Origin: Acanthornis magna
Taxonomy: Eukaryota; Chordata; Aves; Passeriformes; Acanthizidae
Direction: 5' to 3'
Length of the DNA stretch: 64,000 nucleotides
NCBI GenBank assembly: GCA_036785705.1
Contig: JAWUZG010000177.1
Span: 496,001 to 560,000, forward strand
The notes beneath the pieces are model-generated. The model made no database searches, was not told where the DNA came from, and worked only from the letters and a program-made list of their open reading frames with translations. A program made the position numbers and the translations under genes. The stretch's first letter is position 1, and every line of letters starts with the position of its first letter. This document shows, one piece after another, positions 33,985 to 46,359 of the stretch.

Positions 33985-34811
33985 AAATTGATAAAATCAG
34001 ATAAAGCTTCATTATTTGCATAAATTATTAGGATCAGCAAAACTCATCTCCTCATCCACTGCGTGGAGCGTCGCAATAAAAATAATTCCCAATTTCTGCA
34101 TTTAATGGATGTTGAACTGCCACAGGTTGAATTTTTAACCTTCTACTTCAGGATATAAACACACCCATCATTCTGAACACCAGTACCTTATGGATATTCC
34201 CAGAAACATATGCTGCTCTCTTTCCCCTCAAAGAATTCCTTTTTAAATTATCGCTACGCACAAAATCATCCCTAGGCACAAAAAATCATCTGGACACATC
34301 ACTTGAAATGAGGGATGTTCATTTCCACTTGTAAAGGTGGAGAATTGTTAGGAATTCGAAACAGCAGCACCAATAATGCATCATAAAACGGAGTCTTTGA
34401 CAAGTGTAATTAAAACAAGCTCTTGTAATTACCACTAAATGTGCTACAGTACGTTTTCTAAAAATAAGGAAGTCCTAAAAGAGTGAGTCGTGCAGATAAA
34501 AAAGATCACATTGAGAGGAGGAGGCTAATGGGGAAAATTAAAAAATTTAATTTATGAACAATAAGGATCTAGTGTGTAACAGAACATGTGACAAGAAGCT
34601 TCATTTACTGAATCTCGTTATAGACCAAAGGAGAAAAAAACAAATGTACAAATGCCAAGCAAAAGAGTTACAGATTCCAATCCTAATGTGAGTCATGGGA
34701 ATATGAAACTCAAACCCACAGGAACGCTGCTCTCCATCAGGGCAGAAATTCAGTGATGGTGCTGCCCCAACAAGAAAAGCTTCAGAATAAAAATGTCAGA
34801 ATAAAAAGCTG
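33985..34811. other. Unique AT-rich intron
   Basis: No mobile element recognised. 34340-34480 is AT-rich with TGTAATTAAAACAAGC and TGTAATTACCACTAAA motifs, a candidate conserved noncoding stretch by appearance only. Confidence 0.4.
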
Positions 34812-34975
34812 AACAAGGAAAATCCCAGAATCACTAAAGATGGAAAAGCCCTCCAAGATCCATCCAGTCCAAGCTGTGCCCGATGCCCACCTTGTCCCCA
34901 GCCCAGAGATATCCAGGCCTCCCCTGGGCACTCCAACATCCCGGGGCAGCCAATTCCCAAATGTGGGACCCCGGA
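34812..34975 (-). mobile_element. CR1 LINE fragment, another subfamily
   Basis: AATCACTAAAGATGGAAAAG, CCCTCCAAGATCCATCCAGT and CCAAGCTGTGCCCGATGCCC resemble the 3' part of a CR1 subfamily different from the GC-rich one. Minus orientation. The following 34976-35240 is GC-rich and may be a further part, but it is not secure. Confidence 0.65.
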
Positions 34976-35297
34976 TAAGGAGGAGGATGATTTAGGGACA
35001 GCAGACACACCCAGAGAGATCCCAGAGTGACGAGGTTTGTGCTCCAATGGGGTAATGAGGAGGAGGCACCCCAAGGCCGTATCCATTTGGGGTTTGGAAA
35101 GTTCCCAGGGTGGAGCCTGGACAGGCTCTGCTGAGCCTTCTCCACCCGCAGGGTCCCCCAGAGCCGAGCAGGGACAGGAGTTCTCAGCCACCACTCCCTG
35201 GAGAGGACCCCAGGCTCCTCCAGCCTCATTTAGTTTATGATCCTACCCCCAAAACCAGAAAAATCACACATTTGTACCGAGCCACCAGAAATGAGCA

Positions 35298-35398
35298 ATT
35301 ACAGAATCCCAGAAGGGTTTGGGGTGGAAGGGACCTTCAGGATAATCTCATTCCAACCAGGCCAGGCTGCTCCAAGCCCTGTCCAACCCAATCCCAGA
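35298..35398 (-). mobile_element. CR1 LINE fragment, 3' end
   Basis: CAGAATCCCAGAAGGGTTTG, GGGTGGAAGGGACCTTCAGG and CAGGCTGCTCCAAGCCCTGT. Minus orientation, about 100 bp. Confidence 0.85.
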
Positions 35399-37254
35399 AA
35401 ATATCAGCACTAAAGAAAAGCTGCCACTTCTCCCCAAACTCCGAATGAACCATCTGCTTTGCTCAGCTTAAAAAACAACAGACTCTGAAGACTTTATTTC
35501 CTTGAAAATAAAAATTAAAATACATTCAGGACTCTTCCATTCATTAGCAACAGGCAGAAAAACCTCGTGTTTCCATCCAACCGTGGTTCAGAGGAAAGAG
35601 AGACGCTAAACAAATCTGAATTCCATCTCTGCGTGTCACTGGGAATGAAAGAAAGGCATGACTTGTTCCTGAAACTCTATCCATGCTTTTCAGTCAGCCA
35701 ACACAGTCCAAGGAGATCAAACATTTTAAAGACTAGCTGTACTGCTGCCAGGTATTTGTAGCAATTCAAATATTGTCTCTAAGCAGCGCTGACAGCTTCT
35801 GATGTTTCAGTCATATGTCAAATATGGAGTTTTTACTAAACTGAAAGAAGCAGAGACTGCTCTGTATGAGCCAAAGTGGATTTTTCCCTTTAAAGCAGAG
35901 CAAGAGGACCATTATCCTGTAAAATTCAGGAAAAAACTGCCAGTAAACTGATTTAGGACTCTGTTCTGCTTTCATCTTTGCTGCTACAAGTCGTAAATAT
36001 TTTTGCCATTTTTACTGTGTTCAGGATTGATATTAATGATGATTTTGCTGCAATATTTTTAAATTCCTGGATTAAACAACAGAAAGGTAAAGAAAAGTTA
36101 TAGTTAAGCACTGTGAGCCAATATTTGGTGTATTTTTACACAAGACATGACAGAAAACAAAACAAAACGTAAGGAAGCACCACCCTTCCACAAGTTCACC
36201 ACTGAAGTCCAAAACCAGTCAGAGAGAAGAAATTTGCACCTCAGCTGCCTCCTACCCAAATATTGAGAGAAAATTTTGAAATCGAAGTTTTCCACCTAGG
36301 CCTCTTCATTCTTCCGTCAAAACCCCAGCACCACTTGTCAACGATATCGTATTATTATCATTTGAAAAGGCCCAAATTTCTGCTTTGTGAGCCGAAGGTT
36401 CAATGGACCGAACATAAACAGGGAAATAATTCTTAGGGACGCCGCACTAATATCAGCCATGAAAACTCAACACCCCATTGAAGCCCACTCCAAAGCCAAT
36501 CTCATTTGGAATCCCATCGAAAACCTCCCGTATTTTCTGTTTATTAGAGGCCTCTCAGCACCAGGGGCCGTTCTCCGGAGTGATTTTCCATCTGTGAATA
36601 TCCCTCTCCTTCTATCAAATGATCAAAACTCCGCGTGAATTGATATCATTTCCTCCCAGCACAAGTTGCCTCATTGGAAGTGAGGCTCAATCTGTTATCC
36701 AGGGAAGCAATTTCCACTAAAGGCAAAAAGTGATGACGCCCAAGTAGGTAAATCCACTTTGGAATAGCAAATAAGAGGACATTTATTGCTGCTCAGCTAT
36801 TCGAGGTATTGATTTCTGCTTAGGACACAGAACTGAGTCACTTGTAACTGCATCAGGTGTTTCTCAATTTGAAAGATCCAATACAAGGAGACCCTTCGGT
36901 TTTGGATGTGTAAAAAGGCACTTAAAAATACAGACAATCTGTTGTCTTAAAGGTATTTTATCTGGATTTTTGGGAAATTTGATCTTGTTTAACTGAACTC
37001 TTCTATTTAGTAATAAACAAACTATAAAAATTCATTGATTCTGTCCCAAATTATGCAGCCATTTTATTTCCCATTGCTTCCAAACAGAGATTTTCCTATT
37101 CAGCTTGAGAATAAAATTACTGTAACCAGTAGATAATTTAAGAACGAAGATGTAACTCAGAGCCAAGTTCATCTTTTAAACAAAATATTTGACTTAACAG
37201 TGGAATTTAGGGATTAACCTCAACATTGCCAAGGGAACATAATTTTGGTGAACT
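35399..37254. other. Unique intron
   Basis: No mobile element, exon or RNA gene recognised before the satellite array. Confidence 0.45.
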
Positions 37255-39640
37255 TTGGGAATGCGCCAATTCTCCCAACTATCCCATCGAGATACACAAA
37301 AAATTCACATGGTAAAGAAAATATTCACAGGTAACTGGTGTGAACCTGTATCAAACTACACTAAATTTATCCCAATTAATAAGTCAGCTTTTAGCTCTGT
37401 TTCATTGTTTTCCAGCATTGAAAACTCAGGGAGAACACAGCAGGATTTAATGCTCTTTGGATTTTAATTACTAAATTATGATGCTCCAACTATCCCATCG
37501 AGATACACAAAAAAAATTCATGGTAAAGAAAATATTTACAGGTAACTGGTGTGAACCTATATCAAACTACATAAAATTTATCCCAATTAATAAGTCAGCT
37601 TTTAGTTCTGTTTCAATTTTTGCAGCACTCTGAAAACTCAGTTCAAACAATTAACATGACAGTTTGCAGTTCTTCACAATATATCCCTAAAATATTAAAC
37701 TAAGTGCGAAAATCCTAAGTTAACACCACATAGTTCCTATAAGTCTTTAAATTACCAGCTACAAACCAAGATCCAGCAAAGCCTTGGGAAAGTGGGAGAA
37801 CACAGCAGGATTTAATGCTCTTTGGATTTTAATTACTAAATTACGATGCTCCAACTATCCCATCAAGATACACAAAAAATTCACATGGTAAAGAAAATAT
37901 TTACACATAACAGATGTGAACCTATACCAAACTACACAAAATTTATCCCAATTAATAAGTCACTTTTTAGTTCTGTTTCAATTTTTTCCAGCACTCTGAA
38001 AACTCAATTCAAACAATTAACATGACAGTTTGTAGTTCTTCACAATATATCGTTAAAATATTAAAATAAGTGTGAAAATCCTAAGTTAACACCACACAGG
38101 TCTTTAAATTGCTACCTACAAACCAAGATCCAGCAAAGCCTTGGAAAAGTGAGAGAACACAGCAGGATTTAATGCTCTTTGGATTTTAATTACTAAATTA
38201 CGATGCTCCAACTATCCCATCGAGATTCATAAAAAAATTCATGGTAAAGAAAATATTTACAGGTAACTTCTGTCCACCTATATCAAACTACACTAAATTT
38301 ATCCCAATTAATGTCAGTTTTTAGTTCTGTTTCATTTTTTTGCAGCACTCTGAAAACTCAGTTCAAACAATTAACATGACAGTTTGCAGTTCTTCACAAT
38401 ATATCGTTAAAATATTAAAATAAGTGCGAAAATCCTAAGGTAACACCACATAGTTCCCATAAGTCTTTAAATTACCAGCTACAAACCAAGATCCAGCAAA
38501 GCCTTGGGAAAGTGGGAGAACACAGCAGGATTTAATGCTCTTTGGATTTTAATTACTAAATTACGATGCTCCAACTATCCCATCGAGATACACAAAAAAT
38601 TCACAAGGTAAAGAAAATATTTACACATAACAGATGTGAACCTATACCAAACTACACAAAATTTATCCCAATTAATAAGTCACTTTTTAGTTCTGTTTCA
38701 TTTTTTTCCAGCACTCTGAGAACTCAGTTCAAACAATTAACATGACAGTTTGTAGTTCTTCACAATATATCCCTAAAATATTAAACTAAGTGAGAAAATC
38801 CTAAGTTAACACCACACAAGTCTTTAAATTGCTACCTACAAACCAAGATCCAGTAAAGCTTTGGGAAAGTGGGAGAACACAGCAGGATTTAATGCTCTTC
38901 GTATTTTAATTACTAAATTACGATGCTCCAACTATCCCATCGAGATACACAAAAAATTCACAAGGCCAAGAAAATATTTACACATAACTGGTGTGCACCT
39001 ATATCAAGCTACACTAAATTTATCCCAATTAATAGGTCAGTTTTTAGTTCTGTTTCATTTTTTTCCAGCACTCTGAAAACTCAGTTCAAACAATTAACAT
39101 GACAGTTTGTAGTTCTTCACAATATATCGTTAAAATATTAAAATAAGTGTGAAAATCCTAAGTTAACACCACACAGGTCTTTAAATTGCTACCTACAAAC
39201 CAAGACCCAGCAAAGCCTTGGGAAAGTGGGAGAACACAGCAGGATTTAATGCTCTTTGGATTTTAATTACTGAATTATGATGCTCCAATTATCCCATCGA
39301 GATTCACAAAAAATTCACAAGGTAAAGAAAATATTTACAGGTAACTTGTGTCCATCTATATCAAACTACACTAAATTTATCCCAATTAATAGGTCAGTTT
39401 TTAGTTCTGTTTCATTTTTTTGCAGCACTCTGAAAACTCAGTTCAAACAATTAACATGACAGTTTGCAGTTCTTCACAATATATCGTTAAAATATTAAAG
39501 TAAGTGTGAAAATCCTAAGTTAACACCACACAAGTCTTTAAATTGCTACCTACAAACCAAGACCCAGCAAAGCCTTGGGAAAGTGGGAGAACACAGCAGG
39601 ATTTAATGCTCTTTGTATTTTAATTACTAAATTACAATGC
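37255..39640. repeat. 357-bp AT-rich satellite array, about 6.6 copies with dimer structure
   Basis: The landmark GGGAGAACACAGCAGGATTT (or a one-base variant) recurs at about 37429, 37795, 38152, 38515, 38872, 39229 and 39587, a spacing of 357-366 bp. Each unit contains CCAACTATCCCATCGAGAT, TTTATCCCAATTAATA and TTAACATGACAGTTTG. Two unit types alternate at first: one with CACATAGTTCC(T/C)ATAAGTC and ACCAGCTAC, the other with CACACA(G/A)GTC and GCTACCTAC. The second and fourth units share ACAGATGTGAACCTATACCA, so a dimer of about 720 bp was itself duplicated. Not recognised as a known family. Confidence 0.95.
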
Positions 39641-41794
39641 TGGTCTTTCAGCATCTTCTTTAAAGATTTAACAACTTCTTCTGCAATAAAGCCACAGGAG
39701 AATTACTACCTCGAGTAGAGCAGCTCTGAAAAGGGCTGGGATTGATTTATGCATTGATTATTGGTGAGCATCTTCCTTTTATATAATCCTATAACACGTG
39801 CCATTGAATTTCTGTGTCCAACTTCCACTCACTGCACTTTTATTTCTCTTCTCATTTGATTGCAGAGTCTCCAGGGCAGAGCCTGGAACTCACTACACAT
39901 CTGTGCAGTGTTTAACATAATTATACTTCAAGCTCTGCTGGTGTTCGTGTTATTCGAACAGAAATAAATAATATTGTAAGCACAGAAAATATTCCAAATG
40001 GATGGGAAAAGCAGATTTGATACAAGACAGAGTAAGGGAAACAAACTCTTGATTTTTGTAAAGATTACAAAACAAATGATTTTTTTTTTTTAAAAGCCCT
40101 GCCCTGTTCAGATGGTGAATGTCTGAGTGTGCCAGGAGTTTGGGACTGGGCAACTGAACAAACCCTCAAACTTATGAATTTAATTAAGTAATTTGAAGCA
40201 AAAAATACATTGAAGAGAGAGACTGATGCTGACATTTCTATTCCACGCTCTGACATCTTCGTCATGAACATTTGCTGACACAACACTTAAAGGGTTTAAC
40301 ATGGCAGGGCAGAGATTGTTCCAAAAACATGGTTCTACTAAAATGTTTATATATTTTAGTGTAAATTTTGGTCACAATTGGAAAGAATAAACCAGCTGCC
40401 TGACAGGATATTCAAAAATAATGCCATAGTATCTTAGGCAAAGAAAAATGTAAAGCAAGTAATAATAAAGGATCCAATGAGAACGCGTGGAAAATAACTT
40501 GGAAGCAAAAGTCTGCACCAGCCAAGTGAAGCTTTTTTATCCTGACTATAAAACCCCAGAGAAAAAGTTGATATTCCTGCAGGAAAACTTGTCCCATGTG
40601 TTAAAACAGCAAAATAAAAATAGGATATTTATGAAGAAAAGGAGGAGAGCACCGAACTGAAATCACATTATTTGACACAAATAAAATCCCCCATCCTCCC
40701 AGAGCTCTGGTCACTCTCTGTATATTTATATTCTGGTCACTGCAGAGAAAACCTTTGGAAAAGAAAAAAGCTGGAGACAGATAAAGACCAAGGCCCTGAG
40801 AATGGCTCTGTGTACAGGAGAGAGGTACACAAAATAATTAAATGTTCAGAGAAGGTGAGCCAGGCTCTCCTATTTACTCCTTCTCATAATACAAGACCGA
40901 GGAAATATTCAGTGAACAGTGAAATTGAAAAGCAACAAATTTGAAACCAATTAAATGCATAATTAACCTGCAGAACTCATTGCCACAAGTTATCAGCGAA
41001 GCTGATCGCTCAGCAAAACCCAAAAAAGTTGAGATGTTTGTATTACCTCTGAAAACATCCACACTTTTACCTTTCAGCTGCCTCAGACTCAATTCCTCGG
41101 AGCACTAAACACTCTTGAACAATGTGATATTATTATATAACAATTAATATTGAAATCTGTCATCTGTCAATTATTTGAAATCAGAAGGAAATTCCTTTTT
41201 GTCCCAGCTCTGTTGCAAAGTGCCCCAGGGAACGACTTTATTTCTTGTGGTATCTGACAAAAACCCTGACAAAAACCCTGAATTAAGTCCCAAATTTCAG
41301 CCCTTTTCAGCTGCCGTGATGCTGTTTTCACACCGCCAGGAAAATTTTAAAAAAGCCTAAAATCAACCTTGATAATTTTTTTCTCCCACACTGAAGATGA
41401 GGATTTCCATGGGAATGACAGACTCCAGGTCTGAGCAACAGTGGAAGGGCTGAGGAACTGATGGCAAATGGAACTCGAGGTGCAAAACAAAACAAAGAAT
41501 CTCATCAGCAGGGAAAATAAGAGTTAATGAGGAATTTAAATGCTCCAAAGGCAGTTTGGATGCAATGGCTGGAGCGGGAGCAGAGACTGCGGAGTCTGCG
41601 CTCGGTGAATTCCCAACCATCAGCCTCACTGCTCTGACCTCGGAGAACCCCAGGCAGCAAAATGAGCTATTTCCAACTTGGAGAAGAGCAAAAGTGCTGA
41701 GAAGCACAAGGAAGGCAAGGACAGTGAATCCATGCCCCAGGTTTTTCCAAAAGAAACTATGGCTGGTGGCTGCTCAGGCCTCTCCCTTCCCAAT
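39641..41794. other. Unique intron
   Basis: Contains an 11-bp T run near 40079-40091. No exon or mobile element recognised. Confidence 0.45.
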
Positions 41795-42193
41795 TCCACC
41801 CTGGGAGAGCTGGGAATGTTCCCTGGAGAAGGGAAGGACACAGGGAGAGCTGCGAGCCCCTGGCAGGGCCTGAAGGGCTCCAGGAGAGCTGCAGAGGGAC
41901 TGGGGACAAGGGCTGCAGGGACAGCACACAGGGAATGGCTTGGCAGTGCCAGAGGGCAGGGCCAGATGGGATCTTGGGAATTGGGAATTGCTGTCTGGGA
42001 GGGTGGGGAGGGGCTGGGCTGGAATTGCCAGAGCAGCTGTGGCTGCCCCTGGATCCCTGCAGTGTCCCAGGCCAGGCTGGACAGGGCTTGGAGCAGCCTG
42101 GGACAGTGGCAGGTGTCCCTGCCATGGCAGGGGTGGCACTGGGTGGCCTTTGAGGTCCCTTCCACCCAAACCATTCCAGGATTCCATACATGG
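41795..42193 (+). mobile_element. CR1 LINE fragment with near-intact 3' end
   Basis: GGGAGAGCTGGGAATGTTCC, GAGCTGCGAGCCCCTGGCAG, CTGGATCCCTGCAGTGTCCC and terminal CCCTTCCACCCAAACCATTC. Plus orientation. It shares with the copy at 14022 the variant middle GGTGGGGAGGGGCTGGGCTG. It gives 150-219-aa spurious open frames on both strands. Confidence 0.92.
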
Positions 42194-42377
42194 AGCTGGG
42201 GAGGGATAAGAAGCCAGAGCACAACCACAGACCCTCACTGCTTTTTAGCTCTGGAATATGAAGAGGCTCTCAGGGACCTTCTGTCCCTCTCTCGGTGTCC
42301 CCACTTCATGAAGGAGTTCACAGCCTCGAGTTTATGAAGCTCTGTCAGACATTGATTCTTTTCCTCTGCCCAGTGAT

Positions 42378-42500
42378 TCCTCAGCTGTGGCTGCCCCTGG
42401 ATCCCTGCAGTGTCCCAGGCCAGGCTGGACAGGGCTTGGGGCACCCTGGGACAGTGGCAGCTGTCCCTGCCATGGAATGGGACGATCCTGAAGGCCCTCA
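42378..42500 (+). mobile_element. CR1 LINE fragment, 3' part
   Basis: AGCTGTGGCTGCCCCTGGAT, CAGTGTCCCAGGCCAGGCTG and CCTGGGACAGTGGCAGCTGT. Plus orientation. The terminal tail is degraded. Confidence 0.85.
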
Positions 42501-43432
42501 GAAGGACATTCCCCACCCAGGAAATCCATGGGGCCCTCCAACAAAACGACCCTAAAATTGAAGAACCATCCCCTTGTGCAGAGGATGAGTTGTGCCCTCA
42601 GTTCAACTCCTCGTGCAGCCTCAGGAAAGATTTATTTCCTCTCCTTTTCCTTTTCCAGCATCTCAGGGATGCCTGCCAGGAGTCTGAGGGCTGAGGGAGA
42701 ATCCACAATCCATACATTTGCTAAAGGAATATTATTATTTTAACATGAACATTTTATGTTGTGGGTGAGAGAGTCTGGAAGGGAAAGCAAACACTTAAAA
42801 GTGCTTTCTAAAAAAGAGGTTTCATCCCAGTCAATAGGATGCTTCAGGAAAATACAAGCTGCCAAGTACTTCTATAATAATGGGTGAAAAAAAACCAAAA
42901 AAAAAATCCTCTTTTGGGAGTTGCTAAAACATGTCAATTTTATTCAACTTTTTTGTACTGCCCAACATTGTGAGCGCTAGAAAGCAAAGCTCTCTGCCGG
43001 ATTTGTGAAGCGCTGTTTTTTCCTGCATGCCTCAAATCTATTTGGCATGCAATGCAGGCTGTTCCAGCCCACAGTGAGAATTAATGCTTAATTTTCTAAA
43101 CGTGGAGAGACATACCAACTATTTGCACAAGTAATGTCGCTGGTATTTGCGTGAAATTGAGAACGGCGAAGAATTGTTCAAATTAGATTAATTTGGAAAT
43201 GATAGAAGAGTTACAACTTTGCTCTGTCCTTTAAGAGGGAGAAGAAAAATCTGCAGAACAAAACATGACTGATCATAAATAGAGAAAAGGATCTAATAAA
43301 ATGTTTATTCATCCCTTATAATACAGAGAACACGACGCCCTGCTGAGGTTTCAGGTTATTAAACAAGATACGGCTCTGCGATGAAACAGGAAAAATCCTG
43401 GACTAGGGATTGAAGGAATTCTTCCCTCTGAG
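42501..43432. other. Unique intron, candidate conserved stretch
   Basis: 42930-43220 has balanced composition and no repeats, with motifs such as TTTGGCATGCAATGC and TTAGATTAATTTGG. It resembles conserved noncoding DNA, which cannot be confirmed from one sequence. Confidence 0.35.
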
Positions 43433-43585
43433 GATGGGGAGGGCTGGGATGGAATTCCCAAAGGACCTGTGGCTGTCCCTGGATCCCTGGAAGTGTCCAA
43501 GGCCACACTGGAGCAGCCTGGGACAGTGGGAGGTGTCCCTGCCCATGGCAGAGGTGGCACTGGATCATCCTCAAGCTCCCTTCCG
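43433..43585 (+). mobile_element. CR1 LINE fragment, 3' part
   Basis: GGGCTGGGATGGAATTCCCA, CTGGATCCCTGGAAGTGTCC and CCTGGGACAGTGGGAGGTGT, ending in a degraded CTCCCTTCCGCTGCACTC. Plus orientation. Confidence 0.85.
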
Positions 43586-44006
43586 CTGCACTCTAAATAA
43601 ATTCTCCTTTTTTAAAATTTTAGGTCAGGAGGAGTGACAAATACAATGGAGGTTAAGAGATTTCAAAAACAAATTTCAAAAGGAAAAGAAATACATTTTT
43701 GCAGCACAGGAAACAAAAATGTGTATTACATATATATAGCACTAATTACATTTAATTGCTTTGCTACTATATGCAAAATCTCACCTATCAGCACAGGAGC
43801 TGAGATATCCACGTTTCCTGACACTCTGCCTTTATTTAACAGGGACACCAACATCCAGCGATGGAGAGGCTAAAAAAAGGTTTTCCAACAGAAATCCCAC
43901 TTTTCTTACAACAAACCTTATGCTGCAGCAATCTTTGACCACTCAAAACAATATAAAAATTATTTCTATGTGAGAGGATACTCACAGGGATCTCCTGGCG
44001 CATTTA
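43586..44006. other. Intronic sequence without recognised features
   Basis: AT-rich, apparently unique between two CR1 copies. Confidence 0.45.
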
Positions 44007-44358
44007 GAATCATGGAATCACAGAAAGGTGTGGGTGGGAAGGAGCTTCAGGATCATCTCTTCCTGGGCAAGGACACCTTGCATTGTCCCAGGCTGCTCCA
44101 GCCTGGCCTGGGACACTGCAGGGATCCAGGGGCAGCCACAGCTGCTCTGGCAATTCCAGCCCAGCCAGGAATTCCTTGCCAACATCCCACCCAAATCTCC
44201 TTTTTTCCATTTTGAAGCCATTCCCTGGCTCCTGTCCCTGCAGCCCTTGTCCCCAGTCCCTCTGCAGCTCTCCTGGAGCCCTTCAGGCCCTGCCAGGGGC
44301 TCACAGCTCTCCCTGTGTCCTTCCCTTCTCCAGGGGAACATTCCCAGCTCTCCGTTTT
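44007..44358 (-). mobile_element. CR1 LINE fragment with intact 3' end
   Basis: AATCATGGAATCACAGAAAG, GACACTGCAGGGATCCAGGG, CCCTTGTCCCCAGTCCCTCT and GGGGAACATTCCCAGCTCTC. Minus orientation. Lacks a roughly 10-bp piece (CAAGCCCTGTC) present in other copies. Confidence 0.9.
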
Positions 44359-46359
44359 CTCCCTGGCACAGGGATCTGGATTTTCCCTTCCCAAACCCAG
44401 CAATGTCCAATTTTCACTCCTCTCTTTATTCCACGGAGCTCTGTTAAGCTCCTGCCACATTCCATCCCCAGCCTCGATTTATAGGTGGACAGGACCATAT
44501 TTTCCATGCAGAAGTTCTAATGTGTTTGGGCCCTGAGCTCCTGACAAGGAAACTGTGGTAAAGCACAATTGTTATTACTGCTGGAAGCATCAATCTCTGT
44601 TATGTGGAATTATCACCACGGGTGCATAAATTCAGCTCCTAGAAACTCAAATTCGAGAGTCTCGTTTGCCTCTGTGAAAGCTTCATGTGTAACACAGAGC
44701 GAGCGATGATATTTTTAATGATTTGGGAAAACCCTCCTATCTCCCGAAACCGAACTGGAGTCAATTAAGAAAAAAACAGAGCAGTTTTCCCTGAAATTTA
44801 AGCTGTAAGGGTTCACAGTCTTAAGAGAACATGAATTTTAATTTTTCTAAATCTGTAGCAAAAAGATCAAAAATGCGCATGGTCCGTGCTCCATGTAAAC
44901 AGAGCTGCTGCATCAACCAAGACTTAAAAACAACACCAAAAATCTGCCAAAATTGAGAAAAAAATCAATGAGCAATTCTCAGAGTGGAGTCTTGCCTATT
45001 CCAAGCAGATATCATATTTTTATGATGATTTTTTTCCCTGTCAGGGAGTTGTGGAGAGCCAGAAGGTTCCCCCCTCAGTCTGGGCAAAGAGGTCTCACGT
45101 TTCAGTGCTTTTACTTCTGCATTAATCTAAAAACAAAAGAAATCTTCTCGACAACACATTTTTATTCCCAAATCAATATTCCAGTAGCAAACAAGCAGAT
45201 TTTCAAGGAACCACGGAAGTATTTAACGTTCAGGATACTAGAATTAAATGAAAGCCAATCATGGAGCTGTGGTCAAGGCCCATAAAAAACACAGGCAGGG
45301 ATTTGGAATTCTGAATTCCACCAAAAAGGGCAGCAGAGAGCACACACAGGTGGATTTTTTGGTGTGCTTTAGGCACACAGGTGGATTTTTTCCTCACTCT
45401 GAGTATAAAACTTTACACAACAGTGTGTGTGATTAGATAGAAATGTATTTTTATATTTTTACTTCTGTCTGTATTTAACTTTCACTACCTAACTCCAAAT
45501 CTAGCCCTGAATTCAGTGGGATCAAAACCAGACATCGATACTTTTACAGGGGGTTTTTTTTCGGTTGTTTTTAACATAACAAGGAGTATCACATCCCCTG
45601 AATATTTGACTAATCTCTTTGTTCAGCTCCCCAAAAAATTCCAAAGCCTTAACCCAAACATTCCAAAAGAGACGAAGGTATTTTAAATGAATATTTTTCA
45701 CAACAGAAAAGAAAACCTGAAGGCAGATAAAGATCCGCCCTTGTAGCTGGAGGCTCAGAAGGATAATGGTATAAAATTGGATAAAATAACTAAGGGGGTG
45801 GAAGCACAGGTACACTCAGGGTGTTTGGAGCTCCATGAGAGGAATCACTTTCATCATCCTATTCCCTGAGTAGAACTTTGCTTTTCTGGCTAATATTTAT
45901 GGGAGGAATAATTGTGACAAGTGTTTTATTCCCCACTCTGCTAGCAGATATATTTGGAATAAAAAAGCATTTCTGGGAGTAGCAGAAATGACAAAACCCC
46001 GAGCACAGCTCATCTCCTGCTCCTGAGGTGTTCTCAGAGCAAGAGGGAGAAATCAAGAAGTTACAGAAGTGCAAGATCTATGGAAAAATGGAAATAAAAT
46101 GGGGAAAAATGGAAGGATCTGGCAAGAAAAGATGGAAGGCTGATAGGATGAAAGCTATAAAAGGTCTACAAGTTGGATGGGAAGGTGGTGAGGAGGTGAC
46201 GACAGAGAGCTTCTCCCTGAATATTTATTCCTCCCTCAGGAAGAGAGAAGGAATTGGGGCCAAAACTCAGCTTGGAGTGTCCCATTTGCACAGGGATAAA
46301 CCCCAAGGCCTGCCTTAAACACAGTGCAGAGTCCTGGGGGACAGAGCAGGAGCTGTGCA
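44359..46359. other. Unique intron
   Basis: CACACAGGTGGATTTTTT occurs twice 31 bp apart, at 45343 and 45374. Otherwise no exon or mobile element recognised. Confidence 0.45.

Noticed and set aside
41678..42337. 219-aa and similar 150-200-aa open frames, also at 13847, 25459, 56351 and 2309
   Set aside because: They are reads through GC-rich, stop-poor CR1 3' sequence on either strand. The same peptides recur wherever CR1 occurs, including antisense.
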